A DNA stretch of 64,000 bases from contig NZ_MKZS01000001.1 of the NCBI RefSeq assembly GCF_001942495.1, positions 3,965,643-4,029,642 on the forward strand, read 5' to 3'. Shown here piece by piece: positions 7,928 through 15,877 of this stretch (positions are counted from its first letter, which is position 1; each line of letters starts with the position of its first letter). Under the pieces are notes generated by a model. It saw only the letters and a list, made by a program, of their open reading frames with translations. It made no database searches and was not told the DNA's origin. Position numbers and translations under genes: made by a program. Source of the stretch: Moorena bouillonii PNG (lineage in GTDB: Bacteria; Cyanobacteriota; Cyanobacteriia; Cyanobacteriales; Coleofasciculaceae).

Positions 7928-8161
7928 TTAGGAATTGGGCAGAGAGTTGCTAGCAAAAGCATCCATGGCATAGGCCGGAGTGCGATCGCTATAGTCAGTT
8001 TCTTGACCAGTGACGGATTTAGCCAGTTTGTTGAAAGACTTACTACGCCAGTTGCGCTCATGGATGGGCTTGGTTTGCTCACCACGGAAGTAAGCTTGAG
8101 TACCAATTAGCGCCGCAGCAGTCCAACCAACAATTAACAGTGAAATTACAATAGTCATCAT
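7928..8161 (-). CDS. Psb35-like small membrane protein, copy B
   Basis: This is a near-identical copy of the neighbouring gene with Ala16 and Lys41. The same single span and HERNWRS tail are present, and AAAGGAGAAA precedes the start. With the ssl1498-like gene at 8211-8417 it forms one unit of a two-gene tandem duplication with a period of 578 bases. Copy B to copy A spacing is 74 bases. Function is as for copy A: probable photosystem II assembly factor of the CP47 module, inferred from memory of the family. Confidence 0.6.
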   Translation of the reverse strand: MMTIVISLLIVGWTAAALIGTQAYFRGEQTKPIHERNWRSKSFNKLAKSVTGQETDYSDRTPAYAMDAFASNSLPNS

Positions 8162-8210
8162 TTTCTCCTTTGTGTTTTACGAGGTAGTGGTCAAATAAGT
8201 AACGAATGGT

Positions 8211-8417
8211 TTAGCTGATACCGAAGGCGGTCAAAATTAACAAGCTGACTAAGAAGCTAGCAATAGCACCTTGGGAAATATAATTACGCTGCTGTTCTAC
8301 TGAAGGGAAATCTGCGTAGTAAATCTCGGTTTCAGGAGCGTAGTTGTTGAGCACTCCGGTTTCATCAACGGTGGTGTACATAGTGGACTTGGTAATGGTG
8401 TCAGTGCTGAAAGTCAT
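8211..8417 (-). CDS. ssl1498-family light-harvesting-like protein, copy A
   Basis: The 68-residue protein has a soluble N-terminus with VDETGVLNNYAPETEIYYADFP, a QQRNYISQGA turn and one C-terminal membrane span (IASFLVSLLILTAFGIS). The layout T.E.G.LNNYA..., Y...P, QQRNY, membrane helix matches the cyanobacterial ssl1498 light-harvesting-like family as I remember it. No Hlip chlorophyll motif is present. The start is preceded by AAAGGAGAAAAAA. It lies 49 bases upstream of Psb35-like copy B. Role in pigment-protein assembly is inferred from the name and the neighbours. Confidence 0.6.
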   Translation of the reverse strand: MTFSTDTITKSTMYTTVDETGVLNNYAPETEIYYADFPSVEQQRNYISQGAIASFLVSLLILTAFGIS

Positions 8418-8505
8418 TTGGTTTTTTCTCCTTTCGTCTATGTTTTACGAGGTTTGGGTCAAACCCTTAAAGCATTGCTTGATTAAAGTGTCAAATGCTT
8501 TGTTA

Positions 8506-8739
8506 TTAGGAATTGGGCAGAGAGTTGCTAGCAAAAGCATCCATGGCATAGGCCGGAGTGCGATCGCTATAGTCAGTTTCTTGACCAGTCACGGATTTGG
8601 CCAGTTTGTTGAAAGACTCACTACGCCAGTTGCGCTCATGGATGGGTTTGGTTTGCTCACCACGGAAGTAAGCTTGAGTACCAATTAGAGCTGCAGCAGT
8701 CCAACCCACAATTAACAGTGCAATTACAATAGTCATCAT
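8506..8739 (-). CDS. Psb35-like small membrane protein, copy C
   Basis: Third copy of the single-span protein, with Ala16 and Glu41 (RSESFNK) as its distinguishing residues. It is separated by 49 bases from the ssl1498-like gene upstream, exactly the same spacing as in the other unit, which shows that the two genes were duplicated together. The ribosome site and spacer bases are also conserved. Confidence 0.6.
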   Translation of the reverse strand: MMTIVIALLIVGWTAAALIGTQAYFRGEQTKPIHERNWRSESFNKLAKSVTGQETDYSDRTPAYAMDAFASNSLPNS

Positions 8740-8788
8740 TTTCTCCTTTGTGTTTTACGAGGTAGTGGTCAAATAAGTAACGAATGGT

Positions 8789-8995
8789 TTAGCTGATACC
8801 GAAGGCGGTCAAAATTAACAAGCTGACTAAGAAGCTAGCAATAGCACCTTGGGAAATATAATTACGCTGCTGTTCTACTGAAGGGAAATCTGCGTAGTAA
8901 ATCTCGGTTTCAGGGGCGTAGTTGTTGAGCACTCCAGTTTCATCAACGGTGGTGTACATAGTGGACTTGGTAATGGTGTTAGTGCTGAAAGTCAT
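8789..8995 (-). CDS. ssl1498-family light-harvesting-like protein, copy B
   Basis: Its 68 residues are nearly identical to copy A, with Asn for Asp at position 6. The reading frame extends 17 codons upstream, but that extension is spacer DNA shared with the other copies and the ribosome site lies before the ATG at 8995, so I use that start. Confidence 0.6.
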   Translation of the reverse strand: MTFSTNTITKSTMYTTVDETGVLNNYAPETEIYYADFPSVEQQRNYISQGAIASFLVSLLILTAFGIS

Positions 8996-9059
8996 TTGGT
9001 TTTTTCTCCTTTCGTCTTTGTGTTTTACAAGCTTTGGGTCTAACAAGTAAGGAATGGTC

Positions 9060-9266
9060 TTAGCTGATACCGAAGGCGGTCAAAATTAACAAGCTGACTA
9101 AGAAGCTAGCTATAGCACCTTGGGAAATATAATTACGTTGCTGTTCTGGTGAAGGGAAATCTGCGTAGTAAATCTCGGTTTCAGGAGCGTAGTTATTGAG
9201 CACTCCAGTTTCATCAACGGTGGTGTACATAGTGGACTTGGTCATGGTGTTAGTGCTGAAAGTCAT
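9060..9266 (-). CDS. ssl1498-family light-harvesting-like protein, copy C (first gene of the array)
   Basis: First gene in transcript order, 68 residues, the most divergent copy (TMTKS near the start and FPSPEQQ in place of FPSVEQQ). AAAGGAG precedes the ATG. The promoter with the HLR1-like site lies directly upstream, so this gene leads a six-gene array followed by the DUF2949 gene. Confidence 0.6.
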   Translation of the reverse strand: MTFSTNTMTKSTMYTTVDETGVLNNYAPETEIYYADFPSPEQQRNYISQGAIASFLVSLLILTAFGIS

Positions 9267-9300
9267 TTGCTTTTTTTCTCCTTTCGTCTTTCTGTAAATA

Positions 9301-9330
9301 AATATAACACTTTGTAAATTTTTGTTGCAA
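9301..9330 (-). promoter_or_regulatory. Promoter with HLR1-like RpaB site for the Psb35/ssl1498 array
   Basis: On the minus strand, -35 TTGCAA (9325-9330) is separated by 18 bases from -10 TATATT (9301-9306). Between and over them lies TTTACAAAGTGTTATATT (9301-9318). This fits the tandem HLR1 consensus (G/T)TTACAWW-NN-(G/T)TTACAWW with one mismatch. HLR1 is bound by RpaB, and a site over the core promoter usually means repression in low light and release in high light. Confidence 0.55.
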
Positions 9331-9433
9331 TAGCTTGACAGGGACTGGCTGTAGGGTTGACCGTACAGGTTCAGGTGTAAAAACCCGACAAAAAGGTAAA
9401 AAGCCTAAGGTGTGAATAGTAAACAGCAGTAAA

Positions 9434-9461
9434 TAGGCGTAATTAATCCTAATTACGCCTA
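9434..9461. terminator. Perfect 12-bp inverted repeat
   Basis: TAGGCGTAATTA and TAATTACGCCTA are separated by ATCC. It lies about 300 bases downstream of the vWA gene and upstream of the small-protein array, and could separate them. There is no strong U-tract. The remaining gap (9462-9758) shows only GTTTAAG-like repeats near 9499-9550. Confidence 0.35.
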
Positions 9462-9758
9462 TAAAACCAAATAATGGCTGATAATCCTTATTTATAAGTG
9501 TTTAAATCTAAGTGTTTACGTCTAAGGGTTTAAGTGTGATTGTTTAAGTTATTACTTTCGGCCTATATCTTTAGGCATAGATGGCATCCCCCCAGCCCGA
9601 TCCTAGTCAGCCTTTAGATGAGGAGTTTATAGGCTGATCCGATGTGTAGCAAGATATTTGGACAGGACTGACTGGGTAATTCCTGTTGGTATAAGCAAAT
9701 ATTTTGGCAAAGGGGGGCAACCATCATGCCCTACCCTTTTGATTACTCCTGCAATTGA

Positions 9759-11000
9759 TCACTCTTGTAACAGAGTCTTAGACACAATTCTGGTTTTCTT
9801 ACGATCAGCTTCTGAGAGCTCTTCCCCAGTTTGCAAAATCGTAGCATTGGTTTGCAGTACCGTTGCAGCTCCTTTATCCCCCATCTGGATAGCGGTTTTT
9901 GCCGCAGTTTGTAACATGGTGGCAGCCCCAGCGCGATCGCCCTGCTGTAATTTTGTTTCCGCAATTTGAGTCTGACGGTATTTAGCTAAAGCTAGAATAT
10001 GCTTCTGTACCTCAGGATTGGGAACTGGTTGATAAGCCTCCTGGAAATTCGCCTGAACTGGCACGATTTCCGAGAGTAACTCTTGGGCACCACTGGATGG
10101 GTCATCATATTTGACTTGTACATGGGCAATGGTTTGACGACCCTCTGGCATTTTACCAACATACAAGTTAGCGAGAATCACCCGTTTTGAATCAGTCATC
10201 AAGTCTCCCAAACGTACCATGAAGCGATCGCCTTGTGATTGTGCTGGCAGTTCAATCGCATCTGGTTCTACTTGGGCGATGGGTTTGAGTTCTGCTAACC
10301 GCACTTTTGGCATTAAATCCAACAACAGATAAGCATTAGTTAAGCCCACAGACTGCATGCGGTTGAACAAACGTGCAAACTCACTCAGGGCTTGCTCTGG
10401 TTCTTCAATGTAAGACAAGCTACCAGTAGCAATATCCGAAATTTTTTCCAAAATATCTTGGTTCCAGTTGGAACCGAATCCCAGACTGTTGATAGTCAAG
10501 TTATTTTCAGCAGCCAGTTCAGCTAATTTTATGCAGCTTTCATTATTTCCATGTTCGTTTTCCCCATCAGTGAGCAGAAACACCTGAGATACCGTGTCTT
10601 GTTTAGCTTTAATTAATTCTTTAACCCCTAGCTTTAGACCTTCATCAATGGCGGTACCCCCATCAGCCGCAAGTCGGTTAATCTTTCGTTTGATTTGGTC
10701 TAGGTTGCCCATCGGTTGATTGCGAACTAGCACTTTGGCTCTGTGGTCAAAGGCCACAATCGAGAGGCGGTCATCCGGTTGCAGGCGCTCAATTAACCCC
10801 ACTGCTGCTTGCTTGACAGTTTCCAGGGGCTGCCCATGCATGGAGCCACTGTGGTCGAGTACCAGACACAAATTCAAGGGTACACTTCGACTAGAGGAAG
10901 CAGCGATCGCAGAAATCGCCACGGATAATTGACGCTGACTACTCGGTTGATTAGCATCAATATTAGTATCGTTAAGGGCTGGGTGCAAACCAACTTTCAT
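9759..11000 (-). CDS. von Willebrand factor A domain protein
   Basis: The start at 11000 (MKVGLHPALNDTN) has AGGAG nine bases upstream and is preferred to in-frame starts further out at 11099 and 11075. The 413-residue protein has a vWA domain with the MIDAS motif DHSGSM near residues 48-53 and a later TDGENEHGN that fits the second metal loop. Then come a beta-rich domain and a helical, TPR-like C-terminus rich in Gln and Ala (LQQGDRAGAATMLQTAAK). There is no signal peptide, so it is probably cytoplasmic. Family members act as metal-dependent protein-binding scaffolds; the partner is unknown. It is transcribed away from clpR. Confidence 0.85.
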   Translation of the reverse strand: MKVGLHPALNDTNIDANQPSSQRQLSVAISAIAASSSRSVPLNLCLVLDHSGSMHGQPLETVKQAAVGLIERLQPDDRLSIVAFDHRAKVLVRNQPMGNLDQIKRKINRLAADGGTAIDEGLKLGVKELIKAKQDTVSQVFLLTDGENEHGNNESCIKLAELAAENNLTINSLGFGSNWNQDILEKISDIATGSLSYIEEPEQALSEFARLFNRMQSVGLTNAYLLLDLMPKVRLAELKPIAQVEPDAIELPAQSQGDRFMVRLGDLMTDSKRVILANLYVGKMPEGRQTIAHVQVKYDDPSSGAQELLSEIVPVQANFQEAYQPVPNPEVQKHILALAKYRQTQIAETKLQQGDRAGAATMLQTAAKTAIQMGDKGAATVLQTNATILQTGEELSEADRKKTRIVSKTLLQE

Positions 11001-11227
11001 TTTAGATAGCTCCTCAGGCAGCAAGGGTAATTGATAATGGGTGTAGAGGCTATCGCTCAGCATGGCTGTAGCCATTGAGCTGCTTACAATAAGCCCCAAA
11101 TAAGGAAGTTTTCCCCTATGTTACAGTTTTAACCTTTAGGGGGCTAACCGACACGAAGAAAATCACGAAGAAAGTATGGCAAGCTACACTGGTTAAAGAT
11201 AGTGCCATTATTGCAGCCCCAAATATC

Positions 11228-11884
11228 ATGAAACGACCCATCCAGGCTGTTCAATCTACCTACTATGGTAGACCTGCCTACCGCACACCGCCACCAGACT
11301 TACCCTCGCTGTTGTTAAGTGAGCGGATTGTATATTTGGGTATGCCCTTGGTGAGTGCGGTAACTGAATTAATTATTGCCGAACTGCTGTATTTACAGTA
11401 CGACGACCCAGACAAGCCCATTAAAATTTACATCAATTCCACCGGCACATCCCGTTACGATGGCCAACCTGTGGGTTTTGAAACCGAAGCGTTTGCCATC
11501 TGTGACACCATCAATTACATCAAGCCCCCTATCCACACCATTTGTATTGGTTCAGCCCTCGGGATGGCAGCGATGCTACTCTCCGCAGGAACTAAAGGCT
11601 GTCGGGCAAGTTTACCCAATGCCACTATTGTCCTACATCAGCCCAGGAGTTATGCCCAGGGTCAAGCCACGGATATCCAAATTCGTGCTCAAGAAGTTCT
11701 GACCAATAAGAAGACGATGCTGGATATCTTGTCTCGCAATACCGGTCAAGCCCAAGAAAAAATTGCCAAGGATATGGATCGGTTCCTTTACATGACACCT
11801 CACCAAGCCCAAGAGTATGGTCTGATCGACAGGGTGTTAGAACCTCAAGAGCTTGATACTCCAATTCCTGCTGGTATTACTTAA
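11228..11884 (+). CDS. clpR: ClpR, inactive ClpP-family subunit
   Basis: The 218-residue protein has the ClpP fold but lacks catalytic residues. The Ser of GLAASMGS is Gly112 here (GSALGMAA), and the Asp position (DMDRD in ClpP3) is Phe186 (DMDRF). His137 is kept in LHQPRS. Cyanobacterial ClpR assembles with ClpP3 into a mixed proteolytic core that works with ClpC. The gene is followed 92 bases later by clpP3, the standard cyanobacterial order. No clear ribosome site precedes the ATG. Confidence 0.93.
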   Translation: MKRPIQAVQSTYYGRPAYRTPPPDLPSLLLSERIVYLGMPLVSAVTELIIAELLYLQYDDPDKPIKIYINSTGTSRYDGQPVGFETEAFAICDTINYIKPPIHTICIGSALGMAAMLLSAGTKGCRASLPNATIVLHQPRSYAQGQATDIQIRAQEVLTNKKTMLDILSRNTGQAQEKIAKDMDRFLYMTPHQAQEYGLIDRVLEPQELDTPIPAGIT

Positions 11885-11976
11885 GTTGTAAGCATTCAGC
11901 TATCAGCTATCAGCGTGTCGCGTATCAGCTATTAGCTATCAGCTTCCCATAATCTATTAATAACTCGGAGCAAATT

Positions 11977-12573
11977 ATGCCAATTGGTGTGCCCAAAGTT
12001 CCCTACCAGATGCCAGGAAGTCAGTATACTGAATGGATTGACATCTACAACCGTCTCTACCGGGAACGGATTATTTTTCTAGGCAAAGAGGTTGATGACG
12101 AAATCACCAACCAGATCATTGCGGTGATGCTATATCTCGACTCTGAAGATAATAGCAAAGATATTATCCTCTACATAAACTCTCCTGGTGGTTCAGTCAC
12201 CGCAGGCATGGCTATTTATGACACCATGCAGCATATCAAATCCGATGTAGTAACCGTTTGTGTTGGTCTAGCTGCCTCCATGGGGTCTTTCCTGCTAGCT
12301 GCAGGTAAGAAAGGAAAACGGATAGCTTTGCCTCACTCCAGGATTATGATTCACCAACCCTCTGGGGGAACCCGTGGACAAGCTACGGATATTGAGATTG
12401 AAGCTAGAGAAATTTTGCGGATCCGCCATCAACTCAATGAAATCTACGCCCAAAATACTGGTCAAGCCCTAGAGAAAATTGAAAAAGACATGGATCGGGA
12501 CTTTTTCATGTCAGCCGATGAAGCCAAGGAGTATGGCTTGATTGACCAAGTCATTGACCAGAGAGCTCTCTAG
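11977..12573 (+). CDS. clpP3: ATP-dependent Clp protease proteolytic subunit ClpP3
   Basis: The 198-residue serine peptidase has an intact triad: Ser101 in GLAASMGS, His126 in MIHQPSGG and Asp175 in DMDRDFF. The start is preceded by GGAG. With ClpR it forms the ClpP3/R core of cyanobacteria, which degrades substrates delivered by ClpC. The intergenic space holds short AGCTATCAGC repeats, but the pair is probably co-transcribed. Confidence 0.94.
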   Translation: MPIGVPKVPYQMPGSQYTEWIDIYNRLYRERIIFLGKEVDDEITNQIIAVMLYLDSEDNSKDIILYINSPGGSVTAGMAIYDTMQHIKSDVVTVCVGLAASMGSFLLAAGKKGKRIALPHSRIMIHQPSGGTRGQATDIEIEAREILRIRHQLNEIYAQNTGQALEKIEKDMDRDFFMSADEAKEYGLIDQVIDQRAL

Positions 12574-12742
12574 AGTTTTGGTCTGGTCAATTTGATCAGA
12601 ACTTACACTGCCAAGGCGGTTATTAACCGTAATTGCACCAATTGCAGCCTTTGATTGATCATCCTCTTGGTGCCCTTTCACCCTTAGCTTTGAAAAAGTG
12701 CGGGGCCGCACCGCAAAAACTGGGTTGTAACCGTCTTGGTGG

Positions 12743-13262
12743 TTGACACTCCCCGCTTTAAAAAGACGGGGATTCTTAGATCTACGACCGGCCTTAAACC
12801 TCCGTGTCCAAATGGCAATATCTAAACCGAAATCCCGTCAAGACTAAGATTTTAGTTCAGTTCACGAAAGACCCAGCGGGCTAGTCTCCTTAAGCGTTCG
12901 GTTATTTTTTGAGAAGTGCCTTATCAACTCCGTTGCTTCCCTGTTTCACCTGGTTTCGGCGTGCCCCGCCGTACCGTTGTTTTCTCAAGTTGTGATCTTG
13001 CTGGGTTCACACACCGATTGTTAGTCGATGGTTGGGTTTTTAAGGAGGATTTTCCCTACCCTCCGGGCATTACTACTTTCAGGTCGGTAAGTTACGGGTC
13101 TCTCTCCCGGCTCAGCCTGCGGTTTTTCAGCCTGTACCCTATACTTCAATTATACTGTGGCGCTAATGTAGCGACAACCTCTTGATGGAAGTTTTTTTTA
13201 CGGCGACTAAACTCGCTGGTCACTTTCATCCCCGATAATCGCGATGCGGGGCTTTCAGTGTT
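12743..13262 (-). mobile_element. Transposase-less IS200/IS605-like relic
   Basis: One end carries a hairpin with the GAATCCCCGTC...GGGGAGTGTCAA pattern on the minus strand (stem 12749-12771), which I associate with right ends of TnpB-bearing IS605 elements in cyanobacteria. The other end has a second hairpin (CCCCG 13230-13234 with CGGGG 13247-13251). About 500 bases lie between, with no intact tnpA or tnpB. The gap 12574-13410 holds nothing else I can name. Confidence 0.45.
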
Positions 13263-13410
13263 GGGATTTCTAGTAAGGGCTGTTTGATGATCTGGTGATC
13301 AAGTAGTATAAAGGGAAAAGTAGTGACATTATTGAACAGGGTACTCTATATATAGGAAACAGAGAAACAGGTAAGTCTGTCTAAACGCTTATTGATTGCT
13401 TATCCCATTG

Positions 13411-14034
13411 ATGAATCTGGCTGATTGCTATCGCTTATTGGGTGTCGGTCCAGGAGCGAAGCAGGTTGAAGTAAAGGAGTCTTATCGGCGTCTGGCACGT
13501 CGGTATCATCCTGATATTAACCCTGGAGACAAGCTTGCCCAAGAAAAGTTTATTCGGTTTACGGAGGCTTATAAGCTTCTCCTCAGTGTTATCAAAGAGT
13601 CTGACCGTGAACCAGTATTAACCTCCGCCACTAGCTTTGGTAATCAGAGTAATCAGCCTGAGGACTCACATCCCCCAACTTCAACTTGGGTAACACCTAA
13701 GCCACCATCCGTTGAATTCAATCAACCCCTATCAGCAGTTGAACAACAGCTGAAGTGGGATTCCTATCATCAACTCCAGCAATTGCTTCGAGAGCGACGG
13801 TTGATGAGAGCGATCGCATTAGTCGAAGCCTTGGCCCAAAGAATGCCCCAAGACCCAGAAGTGCGCCAGTGGCAAGCGATCGCTTATCAAAGTTGGGCAA
13901 GACACTTGCTTAAACAGCACAAGCTCGATAAAGCTAGAAATTATCTCAGAAAAGCCCTCAAGACTGACCCCTACAATAAGTCTCTGTGTGCTCATATAGA
14001 ACAGGATTTTCTTGCGATCGAGCAGATGATCTAG
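13411..14034 (+). CDS. J-domain protein with TPR-like C-terminus
   Basis: The first about 65 residues are a J domain with HPD at 33-35 (RYHPDINPGD), the motif that stimulates Hsp70 ATPase. A Pro/Ser-rich linker follows (residues 75-110) and then helical repeats (LLRERRLMRAIALVEALAQ, ARNYLRKALKTDPYNK) that look like TPR units. The protein lacks the zinc-finger and substrate domains of DnaJ, so it is a dedicated co-chaperone. I chose the ATG at 13411 rather than an upstream TTG. The length is 207 residues. It is probably monocistronic. Confidence 0.85.
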   Translation: MNLADCYRLLGVGPGAKQVEVKESYRRLARRYHPDINPGDKLAQEKFIRFTEAYKLLLSVIKESDREPVLTSATSFGNQSNQPEDSHPPTSTWVTPKPPSVEFNQPLSAVEQQLKWDSYHQLQQLLRERRLMRAIALVEALAQRMPQDPEVRQWQAIAYQSWARHLLKQHKLDKARNYLRKALKTDPYNKSLCAHIEQDFLAIEQMI

Positions 14035-14076
14035 CTTTAATAGCATTTATCAATTGCACGAAGTACCTTGTGGTTT

Positions 14077-14262
14077 AGGGAGTCGGGAGTCGGGAGTCGG
14101 GAGTCGGGAGTCGGGCTAATAAAATTGACTTTACCTTATAAGTATTAGAAACGCTATAGCATTTACAAATAGGTCATGAACAATCTGGCTGATTTTTCAT
14201 AACATGAAAAACTCTTCGGAGCGCTTTGCTAATGTTTCCTGTTCCCTGTTCCCTGTTCCCTA
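14077..14262. repeat. Tandem GGGAGTC array and TTCCCTG array
   Basis: About five GGGAGTC copies run from 14077 to 14116, and GTTCCCT copies lie at 14236-14262. The sequence between (about 14120-14180) resembles a dispersed module also found near 57600 and 59385 (AAAATTGA, CTTATAAGTAT, ACGCTATAGCATT). Nothing coding is seen between 14035 and 14306. Confidence 0.75.
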
Positions 14263-14306
14263 TTACCTACTATTTATAAATGTTCAACCGAACATTATAT
14301 ACTAGC

Positions 14307-14717
14307 TTAATAAATATCTTTAGAGTTAGCATTCAAGTAAGGACGCTTCAGGTCAATTCCAAGCAAAGAAAAGTTGTGGAGGATAAAATTCATCCGACCT
14401 TCTGGGGAGTCGTGACCTTGTAGCCAAGCTTCTAGTAACGCATTAGCAACAATTTGGCAGCGATTCATCCCAAAATCTTCTTTAGGCGTAAATTTATAAT
14501 CCGGTTCTTCTGATAGAGCCAGTCCTGGTAGCAGCTGCTTGGTAAACAGAGGCACCACTTCATCTGGAAGTTCCAGGGGTTTGTACTTTGGATGAGTAAT
14601 ATAGAAATTAGATTGAATCTGAACATTGTTAAGAATATCATAAAAAACATCAAACAATCCAGGTATAGAAGAATCCAGTCGTTGATTTCGTAAAGCATCC
14701 AGTAATTCCATAATCAA
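14307..14717 (-). CDS. HopA1-family protein with a large internal deletion
   Basis: The C-terminal about 75 residues (PLFTKQLLPGLALSEEP ... GMNRCQIVANALLEAW ... RPYLNANSKDIY) match the end of cyanobacterial T3SS-effector HopA1-family proteins as I know them. The first about 60 residues (LFDVFYDILNNVQIQSNFYI, HPKYKPLELPDEVV) match their start. Full proteins have about 300-350 residues; here the two ends are joined in frame at VV-PLFTK, leaving 136. The gene is 42 bases downstream of a double-glycine peptide gene. Such HopA1 genes often lie beside bacteriocin-like precursors. Whether the short form works is unknown. Confidence 0.6.
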   Translation of the reverse strand: MIMELLDALRNQRLDSSIPGLFDVFYDILNNVQIQSNFYITHPKYKPLELPDEVVPLFTKQLLPGLALSEEPDYKFTPKEDFGMNRCQIVANALLEAWLQGHDSPEGRMNFILHNFSLLGIDLKRPYLNANSKDIY

Positions 14718-14759
14718 AACCTTAGGACTTAGGCAGGAATACGGCTAGGACAAGTGAGT

Positions 14760-14999
14760 TCAGAGAATTATGAACAGGTTGAAAATGTTAACGTTTTGAT
14801 TAACGATTGCAGTACCACCGTTTTTAGCGATCGCGATTCGTTCTAAATCCACCTCATTACTAATGAGAAAAGGCTGGCCTGCGCCGACAAAGTCTTTGGG
14901 AATAATGCGAGGGTGTCTGTTGTCTTCGCCTCCTTCAATCTTGTCGAGCTGATATTCTGACACATCTGTCATGAAGTCCAAATCTTTGATGGAATCCAT
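14760..14999 (-). CDS. Double-glycine leader peptide (bacteriocin/RiPP-like precursor)
   Basis: The 79-residue product begins with an acidic leader and a GG site (SEYQLDKIEGG, Gly23-Gly24), the form cut by C39 peptidase-ABC exporters. The 55-residue core (EDNRHPRI ... FLISNEVDLERIAIAKNGG ... NIFNLFIIL) contains no Cys, so lanthionine or disulfide chemistry is unlikely. GGAAAG precedes the ATG. The HopA1-like gene follows immediately. No transporter or modifying enzyme is in the window. The call rests on the leader pattern and the neighbour. Confidence 0.55.
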   Translation of the reverse strand: MDSIKDLDFMTDVSEYQLDKIEGGEDNRHPRIIPKDFVGAGQPFLISNEVDLERIAIAKNGGTAIVNQNVNIFNLFIIL

Positions 15000-15461
15000 A
15001 AAGCTTTCCGAAGTTGAAAACAGAGCAGAACCAGCAGGACGCTAATTATAAATTTCCATCTCATCCATATTGAGTACTCTCCCTTTTCAAAAGGTTTAAT
15101 TTGGTTGGGTAAAATTAGCTCTAGAGAATCAATCCAGTAATGACCATTATGGATAGGCATTAAACATCAGGGCAATCATATATATATCGCCCAAAGTTTA
15201 GTTATTCGTTCCGCAGCCAGTAAAGCAGTTTTTCGTCCCAGTTATAAATAGTTTTTTCCTAAACCCTAGAGGTTTGGCGAAGGATAAAGTAGACTTTGCC
15301 AATCCAGAGTAAAATCCTTCACCTATTCTTCCTGGATCAACTCTCTAGTGCCAAATTCATTGATGCAATGATTGGTTGTTGAAACCAACCTAGTTGTATG
15401 TAATTTAAGATAACTATATAAATTGCTGCTGTCTCGCCATTGTGGCGCAAAGGTTTGTTTA

Positions 15462-15866
15462 AGGTTAACAAGTTGAAGGTTAACAAGTTGAAGGTTAACA
15501 AGTTGAAGGTTAATCAGTTGGAGGTTGAAGGTTGAAAGTTAACCGGTTGTTCGCGTAGCGTGGCCAAAGGCCAAGGTTAAGCAGTTGAAAGTTAACCGGT
15601 TGTTTGCCCTTGGCATCCCTTGTAGGGTAGGTTGAAAATTATTCACTGTTGAGGGAACAGGGAACAGGGAACAGGGAACAGGGAACAGGGAACAGAGGGT
15701 TCACAACTGGAAGATTAGAACCTCCAACCTCCAACCTTGGCCAAAAGGCCACGCTACGCGAACAACCTGCAACCTGCAACCTGCAACCTTCAACATGCAA
15801 CCTTCAACCTTCAACCTCCAACCTTCAACCTTCAACAACCTTCAACCTCCAACCTCCAACCTCCAA
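15462..15866. repeat. Composite tandem repeat field
   Basis: This stretch holds GGTTAACAAGTTGAA copies (15462-15530), a GTTCGCGTAGCGTGGCC palindromic module (about 15548-15575), GGGAACA copies (15651-15690), its reverse module near 15735-15765, and AACCTGC/AACCTTC copies (15766-15866). Between 15000 and 15462 I see no gene apart from a possible 8-codon reading frame at 15042-15068. Confidence 0.85.
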
Positions 15867-15877
15867 TCCAAATAACA

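Noticed and set aside
7862..8688. Plus-strand frames opposite the Psb35/ssl1498 array
   Set aside because: They are antisense copies of the repeated genes with no initiation signals.
8211..9266. ssl1498-like proteins as true Hlips
   Set aside because: They lack the ExxNGRxAMIG chlorophyll-binding motif, so I call them light-harvesting-like only by family memory.
12916..13185. Plus-strand 89-codon frame in the IS605-like relic
   Set aside because: It has no family pattern and lies antisense to the orientation of the element ends.
14969..15160. Possible 63-residue membrane protein upstream of the GG peptide
   Set aside because: It overlaps the peptide start in another frame, has no ribosome site and includes the mini-frame region. 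Chance is more likely.
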